Assembly (NCBI RefSeq): GCF_003573695.1
Contig: NC_039368.1
Location: forward strand, 78,072,374 to 78,136,373
Direction of reading: 5' to 3'
DNA length: 64,000 nucleotides
Source of the DNA: Papaver somniferum
Lineage: Eukaryota > Streptophyta > Magnoliopsida > Ranunculales > Papaveraceae
The number at the start of each line of letters is the position of its first letter. Within the stretch, counting starts at the first letter, position 1. This document shows, piece after piece, positions 52,345 through 62,431 of the stretch. A model generated the notes under the pieces. It was not told the origin of the DNA, ran no database searches, and saw only the letters and a program-made list of their open reading frames with translations. Both the position numbers and the translations under genes were made by a program.

Positions 52345-54576
52345 CTAGGATCTGGTAAAGGCGTACCATCCTCGTATGTCAGTTTTAGATGAAGTGCGCG
52401 TTCCAGTGAGTCCAGAATCCTTTAGGATATCCAGAATGTACTTCCTTTGACAAAGAAAAATACCTTTGGAAGAACGAGAAACTTCGATGCCCGAGAAGTA
52501 TTGTAATTTTCCCAAATCTTTGATTGAGAAATAAGACGCGAGTCTGGATTTGAGAGAGGTGATGAAAATATTATCAGTACCGGTGATAATGATATCATCA
52601 ACATAAATAAGGACAAAAATGGAAGTATTCCCTTTATGATAAGTGAAGAGAGAATTATCGCATAACGACTTTTGGAAACCTTCAGCTAGTAATACCGAAG
52701 AAAATTTGGCAAACCATTTCCTAGAAGCTTGTTTCAGCCCATATAAAGATTTTTTTAATCTTAGAACTTTGGAGGGACCCGCAGAACCTAAACCAGGGGG
52801 TAATTTCATGTATATTTCTTCATCAAGATCGCCTTGAAGGAATGCATTGTTGACATCAAGTTGATGAAGGGACCATCCTCGAATGGCAGCAATGGATAAT
52901 AACACACGCATAGTGACGAGTTTAGCAACTGGAGCAAAAGTGTCATAAAAATCAATGCCCTCTTGTTGAGTGTATCCTTTTGCCACCAGGCGAGCTTTAT
53001 ATCGTTCCACTGTACCATCGACATGAAATTTAATTTTAAACACCCATTTACAGCCTATTGCCACTTTACCGGGTGGAAGATCAACCTGAATCCAAGTGTC
53101 GTTGGCCTGCAGAGCAAGAATTTCTTTGGCCATAGCTGTTCTCCATTTAGGGCATAGTTTGGCCTGTGAGTATGTTTTGGGTTCCTCCGTAAGGAGAACC
53201 TGAGCTAGGAAAGCTTTATGAGCTGGAGAAAATATATCAAACGATAGATATTTAGTCATTGGATAAACCGAAGTGGAATTGCATTTCGGAAGATTGCAGT
53301 GATAATCCTTCAAGTACGAAGGTGCGGACTTTGTACGATTTGGCCGTGAGGATGATATATCCGGCACAAGAGAAGCTGGTGATGAGGATGGAGGAGGAGA
53401 ATGATTGGCAGTTTGCGAAGTAGAGGAATTGGTCTGCATCACAGAATTATCTTGCGATGGCATTTCGGCGGTAGATAAGGGATGTCGAGAATTTAAAAGG
53501 GAGTCCTGTGCCACTGGGGCCGGGGATGGTTGTGAAATAGTAGAGGGTTGAGTAGAGTTATCTCCATTGGGAGTTAGAATGGAGTCATAGAACGCAAGAT
53601 CAGAGTCGCGTGCATGATGGGTGATAGTTGAATGCGGAAGAGAACCAATATCATGAAAAGGAAAAAGTGTTTCATGAAACACAACATCTCTGGATATGTA
53701 AATTGTCTTGGAATCAAGGTCATATATTTTGTAGCCTTTCTGGTTGTAAGGGTAGCCAACAAAAATGCCCGGTTTAGCACGAGCATCGAATTTGTGAGAC
53801 GGACGTGGATTGCGACCAAAACAAAGGCAACCAAAAACCCGTAAATGAGAATAAGACGGTAATGTGGACAATAGCATTTCATGAGGGGATTTGTGTGATA
53901 AGACGGGGGTCGGCATTTTGTTGATTAAATATGCCGCAGTCAATATGCATTCACCCCAAAATTGTAAAGGGACATTAGACTGAAAACGTAATGCACGAGC
54001 GACATTAAGAAGATGTCTATGTTTACGTTCGACAATTCCATTTTGTTGAGGTGTGTATACACAACTTGTTTGATGTAAAATACCATTCTGATGAAACCAA
54101 GACTGAAGTTCTTTAGATTTGAATTCAGAACCATTATCAGAACGAAAAGTTTGAAGTTGTGGAATAAATGTAGTATGAGTACCAGAAGTTATGGTAGCAA
54201 TTTTGTGACCATATTGCCGAATCCCAAATTGGAAAAATTTCTGTAAACATACTAGAGTTTCTGATTTGGCAACCATGAGATAAACCCAAGTGCATCGAGT
54301 ATAATCATCAACCAAAGTGAGAAAATATCTGGCACCCGTAGAGGATGCCACGGAAAATGGTCCCCAAAGATCAGCATGAATTAACTGGAAAGCATAAGAA
54401 GAAGAAGAAGTACTTTTATTAAAGGGTAACCTTGTTTGTTTAGCCAAGGGACACACAATACAAGAGTGAATATTCTTGGAGTCAATGAAATTAAAAGTGC
54501 GAGATAAGAAACGAAAACAATCCTCACTGGGATGGCCTAAACGGCAATGCCACATATCCATTGGCCTCTTTTGCAA
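52345..54576 (-). CDS. Copia integrase and reverse transcriptase
   Basis: A 743-residue open frame. It opens with the pre-integrase HHCC region (WHCRLGHPSEDCF, then CIVCPLAKQ). The integrase core carries the DDE acids in HADLWGP, FRSDNGSEF and QNGIVERKHRH, followed by a variable Ser/Pro-rich linker. The RT domain follows (WVFKIKFHVDGTVERYKARL, LDVNNAFLQGDLDEEIYM, catalytic YVDDIIITG). The frame breaks near 52,420, before the RNase H region. Confidence 0.92.
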   Translation of the reverse strand: MQKRPMDMWHCRLGHPSEDCFRFLSRTFNFIDSKNIHSCIVCPLAKQTRLPFNKSTSSSSYAFQLIHADLWGPFSVASSTGARYFLTLVDDYTRCTWVYLMVAKSETLVCLQKFFQFGIRQYGHKIATITSGTHTTFIPQLQTFRSDNGSEFKSKELQSWFHQNGILHQTSCVYTPQQNGIVERKHRHLLNVARALRFQSNVPLQFWGECILTAAYLINKMPTPVLSHKSPHEMLLSTLPSYSHLRVFGCLCFGRNPRPSHKFDARAKPGIFVGYPYNQKGYKIYDLDSKTIYISRDVVFHETLFPFHDIGSLPHSTITHHARDSDLAFYDSILTPNGDNSTQPSTISQPSPAPVAQDSLLNSRHPLSTAEMPSQDNSVMQTNSSTSQTANHSPPPSSSPASLVPDISSSRPNRTKSAPSYLKDYHCNLPKCNSTSVYPMTKYLSFDIFSPAHKAFLAQVLLTEEPKTYSQAKLCPKWRTAMAKEILALQANDTWIQVDLPPGKVAIGCKWVFKIKFHVDGTVERYKARLVAKGYTQQEGIDFYDTFAPVAKLVTMRVLLSIAAIRGWSLHQLDVNNAFLQGDLDEEIYMKLPPGLGSAGPSKVLRLKKSLYGLKQASRKWFAKFSSVLLAEGFQKSLCDNSLFTYHKGNTSIFVLIYVDDIIITGTDNIFITSLKSRLASYFSIKDLGKLQYFSGIEVSRSSKGIFLCQRKYILDILKDSGLTGTRTSSKTDIRGWYAFTRS

Positions 54577-54814
54577 TAAAAGAAAAAAGAAGGACGGAAG
54601 CTAAAATGATATAGGCCGGCAATGCGCCTACTCCATCCAATCTCCTGGTTCGTTTGAAGGTCCTGGAAGACACACGAATCATGAGAAAATTTAATACAAC
54701 AATTGGTTGTTTTCGTTAATTGACTAACCGATATGAGATTGAACTTAAAACTGGGAACATGAAGGACGTTTAGTAATTTGATTTTAGGTGATAAATCAAT
54801 ATTACCAACATGAG

Positions 54815-56284
54815 TCACAGAGGTAAACGATCCATCTGGCAATTGGACTTCAATTGGTTTGTCAACCAACGCATAAGTATTGAAATATGATAAAGAAGAA
54901 CATAATGGTGCGTAGCACCACTATCGACAATCCAAGTAGATAGAGAACAAGCCAATATTTTTGGCAAAGAGGGAAAAGACGGCAATATTGAGACAGAATT
55001 GCAAATTGGAGTTGTATGCATAAGGGAAAAATCAGCGTTGCACAAATGAGCAGAGGGGCACAAACAGTCGGTACCAGAGGTGCACAAACAGGCGTGAGCA
55101 GCAAATAATGAGGGACGGTTGATAGGAGACTTACCAGCGAAGTTGGCTGCTGGAGAAGGGACATCAGCGCTGTGTGGTGGAGCCAGCAGGTTGAGCAGTT
55201 GCTGGTACTGTTCGGCAGTGATTGCAGGGGCTGCTGGGAACGTGACAGGCGCAGCTGGGAGCATGGCAGACGCGTTGCAGTGCTGGCCAGGAGAAGCGAC
55301 AGCAGCTAAGGCGTGATTGGCAGCAACAGCAGCGGCTTTGGAGGGCTCGTTTCCGCCGTTGGTAGGGTAACCATGAAGCTTCCAGCACACCGGACGTGTA
55401 TGGCCATGCCGATTACAATGATCGCAAAAGGGTCGTGGACGTTTGTTTCCGTTGGATTGGCTGTGGACAGGGCGAAACTGGGACGGATTGCGGTAGCTTC
55501 TATTGTCTGTGCGAGCAGCAGACAAAGCCGCAGAGTCAAGAAGAGGAACAGCAGCAGAGTTGAGGCCTTGTTGCTCTTCCTCTTGCCTGACGAGATTGTA
55601 AAGTTTCGCTGCTGACGGCAATGGTTCGATGACCAGAAGTTGACTGCGCAAGGCAGAGAAGCGCTCCTGAAGACCCTGTAAAAACTCCATAGCACGATCT
55701 TGGTTATGGTGTTCAAGGATGGACTTACCAGCATTACAGATGCAAGCAGTGGGAGGCCGAAAAGAATCCAATTGATCCCAAAGAGTTTTGAGTTGTGTGT
55801 AATATTGAGCAACAGTCTGGTGTTCTTGTTTCAAGGTTGAAATGGACTGTTTGATTGCATATAACTTTGTTGCATTGGATTGAGCAAAACGGCTCTTCAA
55901 ATCCATCCACATCTCATGAGCAGTTTCGAAAGACATCACACTACGGCCAATTGCGGGTTCACAAGAATTGCAAACCCAACTGCCGACAAGATCATCGCAG
56001 CGTTGCCAGTACGGTATATCGGCTGAAATTTCTGGCTTAACAACTGTGCCATCGATGTAGCCAAGTTTGGCCTTGGCACTTAAGGCCTTACGAAAACCAC
56101 GAACCCAAGTGGCATAGTTTTCACTTGTGAGAACGGGTTGATAAAGAATAGTGGTAGGATTGTCTGCTGGATGAACATAATAAGGACTAGAAGGATGAAG
56201 GTGAGGATTAGTATCAGAAGAACCTTTGTTATTGTTGCTGGTGTCAACAGAGTGATCAGGAATGTCTCCCATGGATGCTGTCAA
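54815..56284 (-). CDS. Copia gag plus start of protease
   Basis: A 489-residue open frame. The N-terminal half is the Copia gag domain (LTSENYATWVRGFRKALSAK, WMDLKSRFAQSN, LKTLWDQLDSFRP). A CX2CX4HX4C zinc knuckle (CDHCNRHGHTRPVC) follows at about residue 290, then an Ala/Pro-rich linker. The aspartic protease signature IVDSGATHHY is at about residue 454. The frame then shifts: protease continues in another frame (54537-54869, with LPDGSF and LLNVLHVPSFKFNLISVSQL). Gag packages the RNA into virus-like particles, and protease cuts the polyprotein. Confidence 0.9.
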   Translation of the reverse strand: MTASMGDIPDHSVDTSNNNKGSSDTNPHLHPSSPYYVHPADNPTTILYQPVLTSENYATWVRGFRKALSAKAKLGYIDGTVVKPEISADIPYWQRCDDLVGSWVCNSCEPAIGRSVMSFETAHEMWMDLKSRFAQSNATKLYAIKQSISTLKQEHQTVAQYYTQLKTLWDQLDSFRPPTACICNAGKSILEHHNQDRAMEFLQGLQERFSALRSQLLVIEPLPSAAKLYNLVRQEEEQQGLNSAAVPLLDSAALSAARTDNRSYRNPSQFRPVHSQSNGNKRPRPFCDHCNRHGHTRPVCWKLHGYPTNGGNEPSKAAAVAANHALAAVASPGQHCNASAMLPAAPVTFPAAPAITAEQYQQLLNLLAPPHSADVPSPAANFAGKSPINRPSLFAAHACLCTSGTDCLCPSAHLCNADFSLMHTTPICNSVSILPSFPSLPKILACSLSTWIVDSGATHHYVLLYHISILMRWLTNQLKSNCQMDRLPL

Positions 56285-56577
56285 CTGATGTAGGAAACGT
56301 CGTTGATGCCTGACAATAGAGAAGCGTCACTGATGCTTGACTGGTGAAGAGGCGTCGCTGGTGCTGGACTGAGAGAGCAACGACCCTATTGCTTGACGAT
56401 GGAGGAAATCGTTGCTGTTGCTTTTTTTTTTTTTTTTTGTGTTTGTTTGGTTTATAAACTGGTTGGAGCGATTTAGAAGATGGATTGGTTTGCTGTTGAC
56501 GATGAAAGAAACTTCGATTTGCAAGGATATTTAGGCGAAGAAGAGGACCTAAAGAGAAACCTAGCACGAAGATACCA

Positions 56578-56804
56578 TGAAGAAATCAAAGTTTGGAGAC
56601 AGTGTTTATGGTTTTTCAACAGTGAATATTTTGTTTATTCTCATTGATATATAGTGAAGTTTACAACAAAATAGGTTACAACAAATAGAGATATTCTAGG
56701 AAAGAACTATATTTACGTAAGACTAAGTTTAGGAAAGACCTAGTAAATTGGGAAACCTAGTAGACTAAGGAAATATAAGTAACAAGAATATATTTTCTCC
56801 AACA
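56578..56804 (-). repeat. 5' LTR of the Copia element
   Basis: Nearly identical to the 3' LTR. Followed on the element strand by a primer site starting TGGTATCTTCG (56560-56577). Confidence 0.93.
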
Positions 56805-56812
56805 CGTTTCTT

Positions 56813-56813
<1 letters not shown>

Positions 56814-56848
<35 letters not shown>
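56814..56848. repeat. 35-nt poly(A) tract
   Basis: An uninterrupted A-run five bases beyond the Copia target duplication, inside the outer element. Possibly slippage or an older retroposed tail. Confidence 0.85.
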
Positions 56849-56850
<2 letters not shown>

Positions 56851-58228
56851 GTTGGTGGTTGCCATTGTGAGGTAAAAACAAGAGTTTTGAAGACGTGCTG
56901 ATGAGTAGTTGTTATTCGAGAGTCTGGTAGTTGGTGTTGTCAACGGGAAAGCTCGAATTTGTGCTGGGCAGTGATGATAAATATGAAGTGGGTTGCTGCT
57001 AGTATCGGCAGTAGAAGACGAAGACTATTAATGAAGTCCGTGAATGGTTGGCTGGTGATGATTAGCGTGAGAACAGAGATGATTTGGTCTTGAGTAAACT
57101 AAAGAAGATGGTGTTGTGGTCGAGCATTGGAGGATTTTAAAAGGTGAAGAAGCTTTGGGTAAGTGGTTGGTTCGAAGGGTTAGGTCATGGATTCAAAATC
57201 AAAAAAAAAAAGAGAAGAAGATCAAAGTTGGTATTGCATTCGAGAGACGAACTGGTATAGTTTGATGGTGTTAAGTTCGGATTCAAAGACTTAGAATGAT
57301 AAAGAAAGTTGGGTGGTTATGTTTGAGCTTAAAAAAGGATGGTATCATGTTAAGCTCAAATACGGTGATTGAAGAGTTTGTGGCAGAAACTTGGAAATCT
57401 TATAAAGTGTGGCAGACTTTGTGATAGTTATTGCTTGTGGCAGAAGCATAACAAAAGAAAGATTGTGAGAGAATCTTGAAAAGAAAAGAAGTGTGAAGGT
57501 TTCGTAACAATAGCGTGACTGGAACAAAGAAGAAGAAAAGAAAAGAAGAAACAACAACAAGGTTGTGAAGAAAAAGAAGTAATCACCAGGTGGTGATGAG
57601 AGATTGAAGAGAAGAGACGTCACAAGGGTGTGATCGTGAGAAGTGAAGCAATCCTAGTGTGGGGATTTGGCTAGAGAAGTGAAGAAATTCCAGTGTGGAA
57701 TTTGAAGAGTTGAGTGGAAATCCTGCGAGTGAAGTGGGTAAACAAGAGATGAGTTTGAGCTACAATGCTTAGTGAAAAAGGTTGAAGGTGAGCTACAATG
57801 CTCGATGATGAGTTAAAGTATTTGGTTTTGTGTTTGGTTAGCAAGTTGTATAGAGCACAACAAGGTGTTTCTAGCTTGTTAAGGATTTGATAAAGAATGG
57901 TATTCCGCTGCGATGAAGAAGAACGTGAAAGAAGTTTGTGATTATTGCTATGGTATGATAGCAGTACGAAGTGAGTGTTTGATGATTGTTGTTAAGCAAA
58001 TGAAGAAGATTGGTTTTTTAGCCGAGTTACAGTTTGAGCTGCGGTTTGTGAATTGAGTTTGATAATGATGACGGAATTCTGGTATGAGAAAAAACAAGAA
58101 TGTAATAACGTTTATCAATGGAAGAAGAGGAATAGAAAATGATAAAAGACAAGGACGTTCAAATGTTTATCAGTGGAAGAAGAGGTTTATGGAATTTATG
58201 TTTAAGGATATCTTGGTTTAAGGGAGGA
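56849..58228 (+). other. Interior of the outer element, right part, non-coding
   Basis: Purine-rich, G-poor-in-C DNA with many GAAGA repeats and no domain. Ends in the purine tract before the 3' LTR. Confidence 0.7.
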
Positions 58229-58627
58229 TGTTTGGAAGTTAAAACAAGATATGGTGATTTGGTTCGTGGATCAACATATGATGTTGATCCAGTCCAAGTG
58301 GACCAACTGCTGCAGTTGACGCAGTCAAGTTGGATCAACATACGTTGTTGACGCACTGTGCGATATTTGGAAGTTGGAGCTAACTTGAGAAGAAAGTTGT
58401 GTCGGTTGTTGTATTTAGAGTTTTACTATGTTTAGAGTTTCTTTGTGTTTCTAGAAGTGTGCTTTATTTAGAGTTTGATTTTATTAGGAAAGTACATTGA
58501 GTGATCATAAAGTTTGTGAGACTATAAGTAGGCTATTGAGCCATAAGAATTGTACACTAAATTTGATTATCAATGTAGTCGTTAATGCTTCCGTGTTGTG
58601 CTCTCCTATATCTTGCTCGATCCTACA
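58229..58627 (+). repeat. 3' LTR of the outer element
   Basis: 399 bp. Contains a near-palindrome at 58268-58290 with 10-bp arms GGATCAACAT/ATGTTGATCC around ATG. Confidence 0.87.
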
Positions 58628-59456
58628 AAGACACGTACAATTCACCTAAGGCCTCAAAACCTTTTCAATAAATTATCATAGAGAGCCGGCAAGGAAAGAG
58701 TGTCTGAAGTAACCAAGTTTTTTAAGCCTCAGACTCGATTTTGTTTCTTTGCAGTCTGTATGCGACATACCTATATCTAACTTACCCATATCTGGTGAGA
58801 GATCTTGACCTAAAAAGTTAACTATTTTACATTATTATTACTATATATTATTTTGTCTGGAAAAGGAATTTATATGCTAAGCTAACAATTATTCCTAAGC
58901 ATAAGTATCACACAATTATTCCCAAGTTTTAGGATATCTACAATGCACATCATAGATAGAGTTCCAGGTTCGTCATAGTAGTGAGAACAAATTTACAATA
59001 CAAGATGGGGTTTTTTTAATTCCCATTTAACAATAGTAAGATCTGCAATGTTGATGGCATTGATAGCTGCTCCACTAGCTCCCCAAGAACTGGCAGTATC
59101 TAAATATAACTCTGTTGCACCAGAAGAACTTTGGGTCTTGCCATCTGTTTATGTGGTGTACCTGTAAATGAAATTTTTTCCTACTTGTGCATCATATTCC
59201 CTACAACTTCGCCAATAAACATTTAAGGAAGACCATAAATAATGTAACGGTTCGAAACTCAGAGGATAAAGTGTGGACCCTTGGATATTGGAACGGAGGT
59301 TCTTCAGCACAGCTATGTTCCGGTTGGACTTCTCTTAGACGAGATTTAGGTCTGACAGAAGGTGATGTTTGTGTTTTTGAGCTGCTTAAAGAAAAAGATA
59401 CAGAAATGAGAGTTTCTGTTTTCAGGAAGATTGACAATGTGCTCACTAGGATATGA

Positions 59457-60525
59457 TCGGGGTACAAAAAGGTGTCATGCTTATGTTTTAGTTTATTCTA
59501 TGGAAGTACTAATGTATGGTAGTTTCAATTGCTGTCATGATTTAGCTATTAATCCCAACATTGTATTGTATCTTCAGCTAAAAGTTTTTAACTTCCAGTA
59601 ACTTGTGCAGGCGTTATGCCTATTGCTGCTTGGATCTATTTGCTACATTAGATTCGACGTCATGTTTCTGTGTTTTAATAGCTCTTTGTTTATGCTTTTC
59701 ACCCAAATTCAGCAAAGGTTCACATACACCAACCTATAAGTAGGTTGAGAATATCACTTCCAGTAAATTTTACTTGGTTAACATGAATGTCATTATAACT
59801 ACAAATTAAAACAAGCATGAGAGGAAATCATGTGAATCAATAATTGGTACAAATGATTTTTTGGATTCTTTTGCATAATTTTTTACATAAGTTTGTAATT
59901 TGCTTTCAATAGTATTATTATTTAGTTTTAATAGTATAAAATCATCAAATAAAATTACGGAAAAATGCTTAAATATTCGGCCGACCTACGACTGCCATTT
60001 TGTGCGTCGATATTACCTTTCACCATTTATATTTGTCCCCCAAGCCAAAAGACCTGGCTCTATCACCGAAGACTATCTACATAATGTTTTCTTTATTATT
60101 CACTAGTCAAACCACATTCCGATGCACATATATGAATTTTACTATTTTTAACAATAAAATTGATACAATGATATTTTTTTCGTAAAATAAGATTTAATAT
60201 TCTTATTTATACTCATTATATTAGGTAACTCAAAAAGCTTTACAAATATATTAATTTTACTAAAATCCGATGTGTATTTTGAAAAATATCGAATTTAAAA
60301 AAAAAACTGATGTATTCTTAAAACAATGACATTTCTGTTAATATGATGTTATTCTTACTGGCGCTCGGATTTATATGCTACAATTGGTTTGATATGATGT
60401 ATGTGCGTTATGAGTGTATTTGGGAAACAATATTAAATCTAATTGATTAGCAAAATAAATAAATAATACACCCAACTTTCCATGGATGCAAATAGGGATA
60501 CCACGCATCAGTTTATTGGGGAGGT
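59457..60525. other. Intergenic, no gene recognised
   Basis: The first 250 bp are homologous to DNA downstream of REM-1 (14,930-15,170), showing that the duplicated REM segment extends past the gene. The rest is AT-rich without supported features. Confidence 0.55.
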
Positions 60526-60534
60526 TATCATGTT

Positions 60535-61463
60535 GAGAATTTTTTTGATGGGGGCATGGGGGACTAATAAGAAGCTGACATTTGTCCTTTTGATTTTAAC
60601 GGTTTCTACCAAATTTAAGTTCTGATTATCTTATTAACTGCTTAAATCCTATTCATTCTCCTATATTAGTGGCACAAATATGTAAAAAAATCGATAAAAA
60701 GGAAAAATTTAGTTAAATCGTAGGTAAAATCACGGAACACTTTGAAAACAGAACAAACAACCCAAGTTCTTTCCTGAGTTAATAGTTTTCACTTTGAATG
60801 TAACGTAACGTTTTCTCTTTACAATTGAAAGTAATGCAATACTTTTATTTGATTCTGAATTTTGTAATTTTATCTTTATCAAGTGTTGCAGTTCTATCTG
60901 GTTGACTGCAAGAATATTTAACTGATACAATAGAATTTTTTGTTCGTACGAAAATTTAATATAGACTAATCCATTCATCATCAGTGGGAACAAATCAATG
61001 AATTTAACAATTGTAAGAAACCATCAATTCACGAGTGCACCATTATTGAACAGTTTCACTCATTACAAAATCGAATAAGCTAAGTTGTTATATTAATCTT
61101 CAAAGTTTAATTATTCGTAGAGTTTTAGACAATAGCTTAACTCTGGTACTGGACGAACCGTAAATAACAAAGGAACAAAAAGTTTAGGTTATAAAAGTTA
61201 ATAAAGATATTTTTTAATAAGAGAAAAAGATTTTCAATATTGTTATGTGGGATCATTTTTTTTCTTCCCTTATAATCTGTTTGTGTTAACAGTAATTTAG
61301 GTTAGCTGTTTTTTTTTTGAAAGCTAATAATATTTGTTTTGATATGTAGAAGGGTAATTTCGGTGTTTAAAATCAGAAGTTAAATTTGGTAGAAAACTGT
61401 CGAAAACAGAAGGACAAATGTCAGCTTCTAGTTGATCCCCATACCCCCATCAAAAAATTTCTC
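60535..61463. mobile_element. Non-autonomous Mutator-like element (MULE)
   Basis: Two inverted repeats of 93 bp (60535-60627 and 61371-61463), about 85% identical by eye and beginning GAGAA(T/A)TTTTTTGATGG, are flanked by an exact 9-bp duplication TATCATGTT (60526-60534 and 61464-61472). Long terminal repeats with 9-bp duplications define Mutator-like elements. The 740-bp interior has no transposase. A minus-strand open frame at 60730-60993 (87 codons) has no recognised domain. Confidence 0.88.
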
Positions 61464-61801
61464 TATCATGTTTGTCTTATATTTGATTTGATACCCTTAC
61501 CGGTAAACCTTAGGCTTTATATCTCCGACATCTTTGTTTACTTACACCTGCATCAAACCCGTGGATCTACCAAAAAGTTGTTCAATTTTTCGAATAATTT
61601 TCTTTTTCCAACTTTACTCTCTTTCCGGAGGCCAAAAATTGAAAATCCAATTTCCGTCCATATTTCTCGAACCCTAAGAAAAAAATTATGTAAAACATTA
61701 AAAAGGTTTTGTGGAGTGTTTCAATACTCTACCTATAAACATCAAATTAGACATTGTAATTCGGGTACCACCTGACACAATTTTTGATTGAAATTTAGTA
61801 T
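61464..61801. other. Spacer without recognised gene
   Basis: A plus-strand open frame crosses the MULE edge (61386-61775), but it begins in the terminal repeat and shows no domain, so it is not called. Confidence 0.5.
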
Positions 61802-62400
61802 CACTACAAGAGAACATGGCTTTTGTGACGATAATTTTTGCGGTGAAGAAGATTTCATTGCTAAAGCTTAGTTATTGTGATCAAAATAATTTTTGTCACT
61901 GTTGTTAAGTTTTCTGCGATGGGACTCGGGTTTCGTCACTCATACGTTTTTAGTGACCTCATTTAGAGACAAAATAATGTCTAGTCACTAATAAGTTTTT
62001 TGTGATTAGATATTTTTGTCACCATTTAATTTTATTGTGATGATGCTAAAAAATTGACATAGAATATTTTTGGTGATAATCTATAGATTTCGTTGCAAAA
62101 GAAAAGTTTATACTAACAAAATTAATTTGTCACTAATTAATTTTATAGTGACGAAACTAAATATTTGACACTATATTTATTTTTAGTGACCACCAGCTTG
62201 TTTGTTTGTAAATATTTATATAGTAATAACTTCTAATCGTCACAGGAAAGAATATCTGCAACGAACTAGATTTTACCGCTTTAGTCATTTTCAGTGACAC
62301 TATAACTTCCCCTCAATTCGTGATTTTAGTGATTACCGAAATACCGTCACAAAGAATTCTTTATGGTGGCGGAAGAATACATAGTTGCTAAAGAATAAGT
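61802..62400 (+). mobile_element. CACTA-type transposon end with GTGAC/GTCAC subterminal repeats
   Basis: Begins CACTACAAGAGAA, the terminal signature of plant CACTA (En/Spm) elements. It is followed by about a dozen GTGAY and RTCAC motifs in both orientations, mostly beside T-runs (61825-62350), as in CACTA subterminal regions. No matching right terminus (CTTGTAGTG) is seen, so the copy is truncated or its end is degraded. No transposase. Confidence 0.65.
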
Positions 62401-62431
62401 TTGGGGTAACAATATCTTTTATCATGTAAAA

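Larger units (their letters stand above)
51429..56804 (-). mobile_element. Ty1/Copia retrotransposon, nested, young
   Basis: LTRs of 229 and 227 bp (51429-51657 and 56578-56804) differ by about one substitution and a TA indel. Exact target duplication CGTTT at 51424-51428 and 56805-56809. On the minus strand the order is 5' LTR, primer site TGGTATC..., gag, protease, integrase, RT, RNase H, purine tract (GGGGGG next to 51,658), 3' LTR: the Copia order. The element lies antisense inside the outer retrotransposon. Confidence 0.95.
49782..58627 (+). mobile_element. Non-autonomous LTR retrotransposon (LARD/TRIM-like) in REM-3
   Basis: LTRs at 49782-50169 and 58229-58627 begin TGTT(T)GGAAGTTAAA and end CCTACA. 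Exact target duplication AAGAC flanks them (49777-49781 and 58628-58632). A primer-binding site TGGTATCAGAGC (initiator tRNA-Met type) lies at 50172-50183 and a purine tract (AAGGGAGGA) just before the 3' LTR. Without the inner Copia element the element is about 3.5 kb. Its interior (50,184-51,423 and 56,810-58,219) shows no gag, protease, integrase or RT, so it must have been moved by another element's proteins. Confidence 0.87.
49490..59456 (+). pseudogene. REM-3 B3-domain pseudogene, split by nested retrotransposons
   Basis: The 3' half of a third REM gene. Exon 4 sequence from just after the second B3 domain runs 49,490-49,781 (ENQGDPNPKKMCRLSK, then SVPPGL-like and KRITSGERLPVVKEEK pieces). 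It is interrupted by an LTR retrotransposon and resumes at 58,633, with the target duplication AAGAC on both sides, running to the exon 4 donor near 58,796. Exon 5 (59193-59456; HIPYNFANKHLRKTI to LTRI) is fully open and very close to REM-1. Exons 1-3 and the first two B3 domains are absent, removed upstream near the solo LTR. Further damage: an internal stop near 49,588, and the exon 5 acceptor reads CAT instead of CAG at 59,190-59,192. Confidence 0.85.

Noticed and set aside
61386..61775. 129-codon plus-strand frame
   Set aside because: It starts inside the MULE terminal repeat and runs into unrelated flank; no domain and no gene-like signals.
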